NCBI RefSeq assembly: GCF_003369915.1
Contig: NW_022881614.1
Location: forward strand, 32,130,474-32,194,473
Direction: 5' to 3'
Length of the DNA: 64,000 nucleotides
From: Drosophila miranda
Lineage: Eukaryota; Arthropoda; Insecta; Diptera; Drosophilidae
The notes beneath the pieces are model-generated. The model saw nothing but the letters and a program-made list of their open reading frames with translations, had not been told where the DNA came from and ran no database searches. Position numbers and translations under genes: made by a program. This document shows, piece after piece, positions 43,102 through 53,326 of the stretch (positions are counted from its first letter, which is position 1; every line of letters starts with the position of its first letter).

Positions 43102-44958
43102 TTAGCTCCACGAGAGATCATAGCCCTTCCAGTTGGCATTGGGTGCGAGGTGCACGCGTCGTTTGTTGTAGAAAAAGGAAACGATGCCGTGATAAGCAGT
43201 GCGTGGCACCCCGCTCTACAAGGAAAGAGAAATCGTTATTAGGGGAATGATCGACCGATCGACTCACCTTGAAGTCATCCATGAGGCCCAGCATCTTGGT
43301 TATTCGCTTGTATTGCTCCCGCGTGGTGTATTGGATGCGGACTGGTCCCTCGGCTGCTATCAGGTTGCGACGCAGCTCATCGTACGTGACGATGGGATAC
43401 GTATAGACACTCTGCACAAAGGTCTTATCATAGTTATCCTAAAAGAGAAGCGAGTCACTATGGCGGTCAGAGAGATAATAATTTACAAACCTTTAGCAAA
43501 TGGCTCATATTGAGTTTTGTGAACTGCACAAAGTCCTCGCTGAGCTTAATGTGTTTGAGATACTTATCAAAGAACAACCCACTAAAAAGAGAACAAAGAG
43601 AAATCAGCCATTGCGGACCGTTTTCCACAATTGTACCGCTTATCTCTTACTTCGATACGCCTATTTTTCCAAAAGTGCGAGTTCTAGATATCTCCGGTCT
43701 GATGCACACGCGATGCTTCCGCTGGGCCGGATGACGTATCCAATCATCCCAGAAGCTATAACAGTTTAGAAGCAATTAGCAATTGGCTGGTGAAGGTATA
43801 ATTGGTCGACTCACGATTTGGGCCATTTAACTGAAAGCTCGCTCCACAGCTCTTTGGTGAGCATCCAGCCCAGGCCGGGGAAGAAATCGGTGCGATATAG
43901 CAACTCTGGTTTCGAGGCGTCCACAACAGCAGCCTTGCCATTGTCATTCCAAGCGGAGACGCACCACAAACTGGGATCCTGTTTGAGCAATTTGTGTGTG
44001 CCCAGGAAATATTCAAAGAAATCTGGCGCCACGTTCAAGTCATCCTCCACAATGATGGCGAAATCGAAACCAACTTTAAAAGTCGTGTTCAGAGCCCAGC
44101 CATAGTGTCGGGCTATCTTATAGTAGCCTTTAAACTTCTTCTCCTTGGGCAGGACTTTGATGTCGCTCTGGTCCGGCTGCTCAATGAGGGTGACTTGATT
44201 GCCGAAGGATTGGATAACCCCCTTGGTATTCTCATCGCCACAATCCTGTAAGTTCCAAGAAAAACGATAACAATGGTTGCCTGCTCAAGTTACGTTTATG
44301 TTTGCCTGCTTACCTGGGACACAATAATGGGAAATTTTTCCATGCTGGGACGATATTGAATCAGATTATCGATGCACTTCTTGACCGAAACCCGATTGCA
44401 GGCAAAAACCAGCACGGGAAGGACAGGTTCGCCATTGCCCATATATGTTCTCGTTGGTATCAACGCCGTGGTTTGTTTTGCCACAGGTTGATCCAGCATC
44501 TCCCCGGAGATCTCGGCAGCCACTATGCTAATCTGGGGCGTCGAGACCTTCTGTGCTTGGTCATACTTGGTTTTGACCAACTGGAAGAGGTTCTTGGCCA
44601 TGTCGTGACTTTTCTTGTTCGCATCTCTCGCCTCGACGTTGAGACGGTACATCTGATGAGCTTGAGCCCTGCTTAAATTTACTCCGGTGTTGCGGAGCAG
44701 TAGGTAGTAGGTGGCGTAGGTCCACGTAATCAGAAAACCAACTATAAGCAGCACCTTACGCGATCGCATCCTTGGGGGTTTGGTGGGTGGGCGTTCACTG
44801 CACTCCTTGTCTACTGTGCCATTGGCATTAAACTGACGGTCGTCACGCGTTTCGCTTTGCTGTTTAATCGGTGGGTATGGAAGCCCTATGTAGCGGTTGT
44901 TTTCGTATTGGTTGAGCCCTCTTGTTGAGCAGCTGTGTCTAAACAGCTTGTCCAACAT
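43102..44958 (-). CDS. Mgat1: Mgat1: alpha-1,3-mannosyl-glycoprotein 2-beta-N-acetylglucosaminyltransferase (GnT-I)
   Basis: Exons are 44958-44314, 44245-43815, 43755-43651, 43581-43491, 43438-43268 and 43215-43102, with introns of 52-69 bp. All phases fit and give 518 aa. It adds the first GlcNAc to Man5GlcNAc2 in the Golgi, opening the route to hybrid and complex N-glycans. It is a type II membrane protein: cytosolic tail, anchor around residues 69-88 ([20 protein letters not shown]), long stem, then the GT13 catalytic domain from about residue 183 ([20 protein letters not shown]). The EDD metal and UDP-sugar motif is at about 282-284 ([15 protein letters not shown]), followed by [10 protein letters not shown] and FFPGLGWML. 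The start gives a longer tail than some relatives; a start further in is possible. No defect is visible. Confidence 0.95.
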
Positions 44959-45556
44959 CGGACATTAGCATCTGGCACTGTGCAAGCTGGCTACATTTAA
45001 TGGCAGACTCATTGCTAACGCCGTGAACTGTCCGCCAGCCTGGCAAAGGTATAATTTATTTTGCCAAATCGAATCGCGGAGTTTACACGTTGTCAGGTGT
45101 CACCAGAATTTTATACAGCTCTCACTCCGTTGTTGGAATCAAGTTTCTTGTCTGGTTGCCTTTGGTTTTTGGAGCTGGACGTGCTCGCCTCCTACAATTG
45201 ACAGCTGTTGTGACTGGAATTTCTCGGTTCGCATAGTAAACGGTAAACAAAAATAACCCTCTAGTACCAGGCAACTAGTTCCGCACTGGTGCCGCACTAG
45301 CTACCATTCTCACCTCCCTGGTTCCAGATCGATTACCCGCAATGTATTTCAGCGGAGAATTTAACACATGCATGTCCTAGGGTGGAACCACCCCCGCTCG
45401 ATTACCCTTCGATTGACCGTAGCTAGTTGCTCAGGAACTAGTTACCAGTAGAAAGCCAGCAACTAGTTCCCCACTCGACTACCCTTCGATTACCTGTAGC
45501 TAGCTCTGACCTAGTTACCAGTAACTAGTTCCGAACTGACTATTGGTAGTAGTCAA
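44959..45556. repeat. Upstream flank of Mgat1 with degenerate ACTAGT-rich repeats
   Basis: From about 45250 the sequence consists of imperfect direct repeats built from AACTAGTTCC, CTCGATTACCCTTCGATT and GTAGCTAGT. Examples of the last are at about 45418 and 45496. Similar AACTAGTT motifs occur in the inverted segment that follows. Nearer Mgat1 (44960-45240) I see no clear core promoter element, though the gene's transcription start must lie here. Confidence 0.6.
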
Positions 45557-45638
45557 TCTGGCAGTCTGGAATAATACAAAAATAAAAACACAATGTCTTT
45601 CATTATAACGAATAATTTTTAATTATATGATGCTTAGC

Positions 45639-45963
45639 CTACTCCTGGTTTTTGGCAAGACACTTCTTCTTAAACACCCTTTTCTTCATCCTTTGCATTG
45701 CCTTCCGCACAGTGTTTTCGGGGGGCTCATCGCCAGGCGGAATACATTCTGTAATTAATATTTGTTTTAATTTATATGAAAAATTTTTAAATCTCTAGAA
45801 GTGTAAATGGTATTTTACCTAGCAAAGCTGCAAAAAATTCTTTGTGGGTCCTAAGGGCCTTTTTCCCTTGGACCCCATCGACGTTATAGGCTAGAACAAT
45901 TTCCTCACTCAAAATAAAGTTTAAGCCGCTCAAAACGCCAGCTGGCTGGAGAATCGATTTCAT
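45639..45963 (-). CDS. Small two-exon gene, copy A (84 aa), unassigned, DUF4806-like C-terminal part suspected
   Basis: Exons are 45963-45819 and 45748-45639, with a 70-bp intron with GT/AG ends. The product starts MKSILQPAGVLSGLNFIL and ends RVFKKKCLAKNQE. The pattern of a hydrophobic start, YNVDGVQGKKALRTHKEFF, a Pro/Glu-rich turn and a basic tail resembles the C-terminal half of fly DUF4806-type proteins. This is a guess from pattern. The reading frame may extend upstream: a donor at the mirror position of 52604 would join in frame to ITA-MKSIL. It differs from copy B by at least one synonymous change (AAA for AAG Lys). Confidence 0.55.
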
Positions 45964-46364
45964 TGCTGTTATCTGTTATCTTTCCTGCACAACGCTAACT
46001 TTGCAATGTTAGCTTCGCTTTTGCTCATCATTTTATTTGAAATATATAATATATATTTGCACGTACCTGTTTATATTAATTTGATTTATTTATTAATTCT
46101 TTTCCACTTTTTTAATAAATGTTTACACAAAAGACTCTTCCAGCGATTAGATGTTGTACAGAAGTGAACAAAATCAACGCATAAAGCAAACGAGGAAAAC
46201 AAATGCATTTTGTTTGTGTAAATTCTTGTCTCTTTCATTCCACGAGCGCAACTACAGTAAAATATCACGATTAACTTACCATTTCGGTGCTTATTGCATA
46301 TCGTGGCTCGGTAAAAACGAGCTGAGTGGGCACTGTAACTCCACGGAATTGCGGTTGCCGCCGC

Positions 46365-46504
46365 GTTCGCTTCCCGCGTAACTAGTTGCAGAACTAGTAC
46401 ATTGTAGTCGACGAAGACCTGGTCCGCGTTCGCTTCCCGCGTAACTAGTTGCAGAACTAGTACATTGTAGTCGACGAAGACCTGGTCCGCGTTCGCCTCC
46501 CGCG
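46365..46504 (-). repeat. 63-bp tandem repeat, about 2.2 copies (in copy A)
   Basis: The unit contains GTCGACGAAGACCTGGTCC and AACTAGTTGCAGAACTAGTA. As 63 is divisible by three, it keeps a long frame open on the minus strand (46748-46086), which I do not regard as a proven gene. Confidence 0.85.
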
Positions 46505-47349
46505 TAACTACTTGCGTAGCTAGTTGCGCGGTAAACAGCGCAGAACTAGTTCGAGAGGGGTCAATTGACCCCTTTGGTTCTACAGGAAACAAACGTCTCA
46601 AATAGTGAATGTGAATGTGCTTAGGAGTATTTGAATGAGATATAAAAAGAGGTATGGACAACGGACAACGGCCCAGAAAATGCAACGCATGTATAGTCAA
46701 ATCCACCCCATTTACTAATATACCTTGACAACAAAAACGGCTGTTCATTAAAACACGGCGAGGTGAGGTTCATACGAGTCTTTTAGTTTTCATTGGCTGT
46801 TTTTTTCTGTTGTCCATACCCCTTTTAATAGACCACTCAAAATGAGGACTCATTATTTCGCTGCAAGCTAGGGCTGGCTTCGATAACATCGATGTTTGGA
46901 TGTTCTGCAGACTTTGATATTTTTTCTCAGGCATCAATATTTTTTCTACATTTTCCCAGTGGATTTATGCATAAAATATACCGTCGGACTCTCAGAAATA
47001 TAACGAAATATACCATCTCATTTTCAAAATATACCACAAATATACCGTTGAAATCACAAGCTTAACCCAACTAAACCCCCTATTTAAACAGGATAAAAAC
47101 TTGAGTTAGACTGCGTAAAATAATAATAAGAAGATCGTGATATCTTTCACCCAAGATGGGCTAAATTTTTTCAAATTCATAATTTTCGTGGAATATGTAC
47201 TCTAATACCTACTGGTCGACAATGCGGTAATCGTACTCTGTCCATATTCATAGATTTTGATATTCGGTTTAGGATTACTAGCTAGATAGTACCCTCAGCT
47301 ATTAGATTTAATATTACTTGCAAGCTAGTAATAACATCAAACAATAAAT

Positions 47350-47980
47350 AATCCATCACAGAGCGCTAAGTAAGTTGTTATGGTGAATGCGACCAATGTC
47401 TCCACATTCCGCAACCTCAATTGCAAATACCGTTGTGAGAAACTTTCTGAACTCGGAGTACAAAGCTTTCATTATTAACGGCCCTTGGGTTATTAACTTT
47501 ATTTATTTATTTTAATTTGTATTTTTATTTTTTGAAGTTTTTTGAACTGGAACTGCGCTGCAGCTCTGGCAAGAAACATTCGTGTCGAGCCGCGCAGTAA
47601 TCGCTTATCGCCAGCCGCAATTGCCGCAGTCGATAGTATCGATAGCCGAACTTGAATCGGGTAAGGCTCTCTTTGAACCGTTAGGCAACAGTGAGTCCCA
47701 TTCCATACTTTTAAATGATCTATTTTATTTACTGTACTTGGATCGAAATATGGTGATGATTGGAACTGCATATCCCAACCATTGATAAGGTAAACACAAC
47801 GGGAAATGTACGTGATGATAGTTATCCAGAATTATTCAACGGAATCTCTATCCTCTTTCGTTTTTTTGTTTAATCTATTTCGCTATTACCTTTTTTTAGA
47901 CAAGATCCAATAAAAGCAAGTAATTAGACTAAGCTAGTTAAGTAGTATATTTACGGTATAAGGGGTATAAGGGTCGGACG
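47350..47980. other. Intergenic; promoter-like DRE motif, no gene
   Basis: TATCGATA, the DNA-replication-related element of fly housekeeping promoters, lies at 47637-47644. It sits in a GC-richer patch (47550-47680) that could be the start of an upstream non-coding exon of the TrmO-like gene, with a donor-like GGGTAAGG at about 47660. No open frame with a recognisable domain is present. Confidence 0.4.
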
Positions 47981-48014
47981 GTATATTTTAACGATAAATC
48001 CGTGGTCACACTGG
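47979..48014 (+). promoter_or_regulatory. Core promoter motifs of the TrmO-like gene
   Basis: ACGGTATATTTTAACG (about 47979-47994) fits Ohler motif 6, and TGGTCACACTG (48004-48014) fits Ohler motif 1. The pair is characteristic of TATA-less fly housekeeping promoters and lies about 130 bp before the ATG at 48142. Confidence 0.65.
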
Positions 48015-48141
48015 ATGTAACTATAAAATCCGGGAGGTAAATAAAAAATATGTAGTATTACAGCCTCAATCGCTGTATTTGCGAATTATTTAGACTTAAA
48101 CGTTGGTCGCTGGTGCAGTCGGTGCTGCAGTGCGAAGAACC

Positions 48142-49493
48142 ATGCATGAGGATGACTTGAAAAATCAATTAACGATTGCGCGGAATGAGATTAACAATTT
48201 GAGGTGCGTGCGAAACTCTCTATCCTTTCCGTTGTCAAAGTTCGAGTCTACCAGCGATTGATTTACCTTGACTACGCAGGCAGCAAGTGCGGAACCTACA
48301 GCATGTGCAGCGGAAGGACATCGAAACAATAACCCGCCTGCTGAAGGACTTTCGCTGCGAAGGCTGTTCGACCAAGCAGAATGCCAAGGCCAGGGACGCC
48401 ACTGACACTGACAAGACGGAGGCGGCGCCCGTGCTTCAGGGTCAGGTGCGTCTGACCATCAATCACACAATACACACACACACTTTAAATCAATGCTAAA
48501 CCGTAGGACGTCAATGGCAGTGGGAGCAGCAACAGTAATAGCAATGAGGAGTCTGCCCACTTTCGTCCGATTGGCGTAATACGGACTGCCTTTCCGGAGA
48601 AAAGAGCCGTGCCGAGGCAATCGGTTGTGGGCAGCCGCCTACGTAGCCTTATGCAGCTTAATGATGGCGTCTTTACCAACCCGGAGCACTCGCTAGAGGG
48701 ACTGTCTGACTTCTCACACCTGTGGCTGATTTACCACTTCCATCGGAACAATGCCCATCCGAAGGCCAAAGTGGCACCCCCCCGACTGGGCGGGGAACGA
48801 GTAGGAGTTTTCTCCACACGTTCGCCCCACCGACCGTGCCCCATCGGCCTGTCGTTGGTGGAAATAGAGAAAATTGAAAATGCTACCATCAGTTTCTTTG
48901 GCACGGACATGGTGGACGGAACACCTGTGCTGGACATCAAGCCGTACATTCCATATTACGATGCGCCAGCCTTGAGCATCGACTCAGGTATGTTAGGCGC
49001 ATACAAACCACGATTCTATCCAAATTTTGGCCTCGTGGCAGGTCGAGCCTCAGCTGGTCCGAATGAAACCAGCATGGACTTTTACGACTCCCGTCAGGAG
49101 CCCGATGGCGAAGAGTCCGATCTGGAGCTATACGGTGCCGCTGGCTATGCTGTAAACAGCTCCGATGCGATTCTGCCGCCCCCGAGCGCCGTACGCGTCC
49201 CCAACTGGGTGGTCGCCAGCCATCGGTTGAGTGTTTGCTTCAACGAGCACGCCGAGGCCCAGCTGAAGGAGTTGCAGGTCGAGAAACAGTGCATCGTTGA
49301 AATCTTGGAGGCGGATCCGCGCTCAGTGTACCTGCGCACAAAATACGGCTCTCAGATCTTCACTTTCCAGCTAAGTGAAGTCACCGTGACGTGCAAGTTC
49401 GACGACAAGGCCGCCACAGTGACTGTGGTGCAGGTTCGCCGCAATGAAAATATGCAAGTGGTCGCACTGGACTGCGATCAGCGCAGTGCTTAA
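48142..49493 (+). CDS. TrmO-like tRNA (adenine-N6)-methyltransferase
   Basis: Exons are 48142-48203, 48280-48445 and 48507-49493, with introns of 76 and 61 bp. They give 404 aa in one frame. It belongs to the TrmO/UPF0066 family (human TRMO), which uses S-adenosylmethionine to methylate t6A at position 37 of certain tRNAs. The N-terminal 75 residues look coiled-coil (KNQLTIARNEINNLR; VQRKDIETITRLLKDFR). The domain runs from FRPIGVIRTAFPEKRAVPRQ through FSHLWLIYHFHRN. It includes the signature STRSPHRPCPIGLSLVEI and VDGTPVLDIKPYIPYYD, the cofactor-binding surface of the beta-barrel fold. The C-terminal part (SVCFNEHAEAQLKEL onward) is the domain found in animal members. No damage is seen. Confidence 0.9.
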
Positions 49494-49739
49494 GTTATAG
49501 TTGTTTTCCCGGATGGCTTTGCAGGGAGATATGTGTTTAGCTTAAGTATTCCGTGTTTAGGAGCTTTGACGTTTCGATTTTGCTGTAGGACACAAGACAT
49601 TCTAAAATATATTTATGCTGCTTGTTTCTGAAGTAAAAAATGTGGTTTTTTATATAATTTATTAAGTGCGGAGGCAATCCATTGTTGTTTTAAGGTTTGT
49701 GTAAAATTAAATTTAACTTTCTGTCAGCATCGCACCAGA

Positions 49740-50016
49740 ATGAGCGAAATGACGTGCAAGGATTTCTTGAGTCAGGCCCAAGAGTTTCTCAAAATTTCCG
49801 AGCAGTTAGGTGATGGCTGGGTGCTGCATGAAAAGGTATGTAGAAATTCACCCAAACAGAGCATCCCGTGCTGTTCCGTCCGTTCATGGCCCTGCACCCG
49901 CTGAGGTCCTCGACCAGTTCGGACAGCCGAGTGCCAACCGTGTGCTCACCTTCATCAGCCTTTACTGACCGCATGTGAATCTGCAACTGGCTAATGCCTA
50001 CGGACTGAGCAAATGA
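49740..50016 (+). pseudogene. Atg10: Atg10 pseudogene, catalytic core and cysteine lost
   Basis: A first exon (49740-49835) with a good donor GTATGT encodes MSEMTCKDFLSQAQEFLKIS and LGDGWVLHEK, like the N-terminus of Atg10, the E2-like enzyme that conjugates Atg12 to Atg5. Only 15-20 bp later the sequence reads TQTEHPVLFRPFMALHP, matching the region just before the active-site Cys in the HPC motif. The exons for the E2 core are missing. At HP the Cys codon is gone and the frame shifts. The tail EVLDQFGQPSANRV, LTFISLY, stop, PHVNLQLANAYGLSK is readable in the other frame with one in-frame TGA. The copy cannot encode an active enzyme. Whether another Atg10 exists elsewhere cannot be seen here. 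Confidence 0.82.
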
Positions 50017-51040
50017 AATGTATGTCTGGGACTATGTGGATAATTCGTATTTATTTGTGGTTGTTTTTAACATTGATTACAGGAGTATACATGTGTGAAT
50101 ATTATGATGCTTGGGGAGCTCTATATTACAGTTTTACATTCGATTCGCTACCTTTTATACGGTTTGACCTTTTCATTGAATATTCTACATATATATATTA
50201 GAGGGCATTCCTCTTCTAGGACATGGCACAAATGAACATCCAAATTGTACAGTAAATAGGGGAACAACTATATATCGGGCTATAGTTATATAAGTTGCAC
50301 TGATAAATTTACATTTCGCAAGCTTAAATTAAGCACTGCTCAAATGAACTAAGCTTTGTACACCAAGGACTATGCCGCTTATGGGCCACATTCATCTACT
50401 TATGCATTGCATAGATATTATCAATCATATAAAGTATATGTGTGTATTATCTGTAATAGTATCGTAATATGTAGTTTACAAGTTCCACTTGTCCTCTCCT
50501 CTCGGTTACTTTCACTTGTAATATCAGATAAATGTTACATACTTTCGATCATTTCGATCTGTATATTTAGAGCTAGGCGTAGATAGGTATGTACATAAGT
50601 ACATATGTATATCCTTAGAGGTAATTGTACTGTACACAAGCTAGACCATACTCGCAGTGGAGGCTATGCTTCGGTTCACTAATGTTAGGTCCTTCATTTA
50701 TAATTAATGTTAACTGGCTACTGTGTGGCATTTGCTGATCCTCGACGCCGAAGCACGAGAGGCCCCGTCTTTCGACGCGACTTCGGCTTCGTGGGCGAGG
50801 GCATCGCATTGAAAATGTTTGTTTGCAAAATTAAATAGATTTATATGCATATTACTTTGCGTCTGCATTTGTAATCCAACGAAATACATGCAATACACGT
50901 ACACATACATACATACATCCATTGATAAGAGTATAACTGCTATTGACTGATTGCGGAACCGTTTAGTGTGGCAATGGCAACAAAAGATTCGAAGATACTA
51001 GTAGTTAGCAGCTATGCTGTGGCCGTGTTTCGGGAGAGAG
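50017..51040. other. Flank downstream of Atg10 relic; short unassigned ORF at 50974-51144
   Basis: This is mostly A/T-rich non-coding sequence. An ATG at 50974 in fair context (GGCAATGG) opens 56 codons (MATKDSKILVVSSYAVAVF onward) ending at 51144. Just after it, another frame reads IEDFSMESAEEGNGNINYIL. These could be parts of a decayed exon but match nothing I know. Confidence 0.3.
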
Positions 51041-51512
51041 GACTTGACACTGGCATCAAAACCTTTCGAGAGAAAGAACTGCCTTTGAAAATGTTTTTCT
51101 TGCACCAATCGTTTTCTTGCCGCTGCGAACGCATCTCAGATTGAGGACTTTTCGATGGAGTCAGCTGAAGAGGGCAACGGAAATATTAATTATATTCTTA
51201 AGCGGTATTTTTATGTTGCATACATTTTTAAGGCCTATTGGAGCGCTGATCCTCTCTCGTCGATTGCCTTATATAGATCCCCAGAATCAAAATCTATGGA
51301 ATATAGATTATTTATTTCGTGTCGCATCTAAGATTCTTACAACATAAACTTGCAGTTTTAAGTGGGTGTCAAACGGATTTTCGAGTCTTGTCTGGCTTGT
51401 TTGCAATATTTAGTGCTGGGTACTTTTAAGATCTAAACATATACCTTTACTATATATACAATATATATTTCTTGGATAACTGTGAATGTATACTTGGAAT
51501 GTTTTTATACCC
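51041..51512 (+). repeat. Direct duplication D1 (left of inverted copy B)
   Basis: From GACTTGACACTGGCATCAAA to TTGGAATGTTTTTATACCC the sequence recurs at 53327-53786. The differences are a few substitutions and one small indel (AGATCTAAACATAT is partly missing from D2). It is followed by the hairpin CCAATACTCATTTTGAGTA, the terminal stub of a DINE. Confidence 0.92.
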
Positions 51513-51530
51513 AATACTCATTTTGAGTAG
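51506..51530. mobile_element. DINE terminal-hairpin stub
   Basis: TATACCCAATACTCATTTTGAG is the end hairpin shared by the Helitron relics, without any internal sequence. At the equivalent site in D2 a full DINE (53783-54895) is present. Confidence 0.6.
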
Positions 51531-51837
51531 AGGGGATTTATTGTTTGATGTTATTACTAGCTTGCAAGTAATATTAAATCTAATAGCTGAGGGTACTATC
51601 TAGCTAGTAATCCTAAACCGAATATCAAAATCTATGAATATGGACAGAGTACGATTACCGCATTGTCGACCAGTAGGTATTAGAGTACATATTCCACGAA
51701 AATTATGAATTTGAAAAAATTTAGCCCATCTTGGGTGAAAGATATCACGATCTTCTTATTATTATTTTACGCAGTCTAACTCAAGTTTTTATCCTGTTTA
51801 AATAGGGGGTTTAGTTGGGTTAAGCTTGTGATTTCAA

Positions 51838-52006
51838 CGGTATATTTGTGGTATATTTTGAAAATGAGATGGTATATTTCGTTATATTTCTGAGAGTCCG
51901 ACGGTATATTTTATGCATAAATCCACTGGGAAAATGTAGAAAAAATATTGATGCCTGAGAAAAAATATCAAAGTCTGCAGAACATCCAAACATCGATGTT
52001 ATCGAA
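51838..52006 (+). promoter_or_regulatory. Motif-6 cluster and DRE-like site upstream of the small gene
   Basis: GGTATATTT occurs four times (about 51839, 51850, 51871 and 51903), and ACATCGATGTTATCGAAG (about 51989-52006) resembles a DRE. These are Ohler motif 6 and DREF-type elements of fly housekeeping or testis promoters. The mirror set lies in copy A at about 46879-47047 on the minus strand. Confidence 0.55.
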
Positions 52007-52380
52007 GCCAGCCCTAGCTTGCAGCGAAATAATGAGTCCTCATTTTGAGTGGTCTATTAAAAGGGGTATGGACAAAAGAAAAAAACAGCCAATGAAAACT
52101 AAAAGACTCGTATGAACCTCACCTCGCCGTGTTTTAATGAACAGCCGTTTTTGTTGTCAAGGTATATTAGTAAATGGGGTGGATTTGACTATACATGCGT
52201 TGCATTTTCTGGGCCGTTGTCCGTTGTCCATACCTCTTTTTATATCTCATTCAAATACTCCTAAGCACATTCACATTCACTATTTGAGACGTTTGTTTCC
52301 TGTAGAACCAAAGGGGTCAATTGACCCCTCTCGAACTAGTTCTGCGCTGTTTACCGCGCAACTAGCTACGCAAGTAGTTA

Positions 52381-52520
52381 CGCGGGAGGCGAACGCGGAC
52401 CAGGTCTTCGTCGACTACAATGTACTAGTTCTGCAACTAGTTACGCGGGAAGCGAACGCGGACCAGGTCTTCGTCGACTACAATGTACTAGTTCTGCAAC
52501 TAGTTACGCGGGAAGCGAAC
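52381..52520 (+). repeat. 63-bp tandem repeat, about 2.2 copies (in copy B)
   Basis: Units start at 52381, 52444 and 52507 (partial). They encode REANADQVFVDYNVLVLQLV-type periodic peptides in a 220-codon frame (52137-52799), whose coding status is unproven. A good donor (ATG then GTAAGT, 52605) just downstream suggests that an exon ends here in another frame. Confidence 0.85.
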
Positions 52521-52921
52521 GCGGCGGCAACCGCAATTCCGTGGAGTTACAGTGCCCACTCAGCTCGTTTTTACCGAGCCACGATATGCAATAAGCACCG
52601 AAATGGTAAGTTAATCGTGATATTTTACTGTAGTTGCGCTCTTGGAATGAAAGAGACAAGAATTTACACAAACAAAATGCATTTGTTTTCCTCGTTTGCT
52701 TTATGCGTTGATTTTGTTCACTTCTGTACAACATCTAATCGCTGGAAGAGTCTTTTGTGTAAACATTTATTAAAAAAGTGGAAAAGAATTAATAAATAAA
52801 TCAAATTAATATAAACAGGTACGTGCAAATATATATTATATATTTCAAATAAAATGATGAGCAAAAGCGAAGCTAACATTGCAAAGTTAGCGTTGTGCAG
52901 GAAAGATAACAGATAACAGCA

Positions 52922-53246
52922 ATGAAATCGATTCTCCAGCCAGCTGGCGTTTTGAGCGGCTTAAACTTTATTTTGAGTGAGGAAATTGTTCTAGCCTATA
53001 ACGTCGATGGGGTCCAAGGGAAGAAGGCCCTTAGGACCCACAAAGAATTTTTTGCAGCTTTGCTAGGTAAAATACCATTTACACTTCTAGAGATTTAAAA
53101 ATTTTTCATATAAATTAAAACAAATATTAATTACAGAATGTATTCCGCCTGGCGATGAGCCCCCCGAAAACACTGTGCGGAAGGCAATGCAAAGGATGAA
53201 GAAAAGGGTGTTTAAGAAGAAGTGTCTTGCCAAAAACCAGGAGTAG
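52922..53246 (+). CDS. Small two-exon gene, copy B (84 aa), unassigned, DUF4806-like C-terminal part suspected
   Basis: Exons are 52922-53066 and 53137-53246, separated by a 70-bp intron with donor GTAAAA and acceptor TTACAG. The predicted protein is the same as for copy A over the residues compared. It is short and basic at the end (RMKKRVFKKKCLAKNQE). If an upstream exon ending at 52604 (VPTQLVFTEPRYAISTEM) is real, an acceptor at about 52912 joins it in frame. Both splice sites and the frame are kept in the two copies, which argues for a real gene or a very recent duplication. Confidence 0.55.
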
Positions 53247-53326
53247 GCTAAGCATCATATAATTAAAAATTATTCGTTATAATGAAAGACACTGTGTTTT
53301 TATTTTTGTATTATTCCAGACTGCCA

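Larger units (their letters stand above)
45557..47349 (-). repeat. 1,793-bp inverted duplication, copy A
   Basis: The reverse complement matches 51536-53328 over its whole length, with equal length and scattered substitutions only. No terminal inverted repeats or short target duplication are seen, so it does not look like a typical transposon. It contains a small spliced gene (45639-45963) and that gene's promoter-like region. Confidence 0.95.

Noticed and set aside
43056..44105. Plus-strand frames of 64-104 codons across the Mgat1 locus
   Set aside because: They are shadows of Mgat1 exons, which have full motif and splice support on the minus strand.
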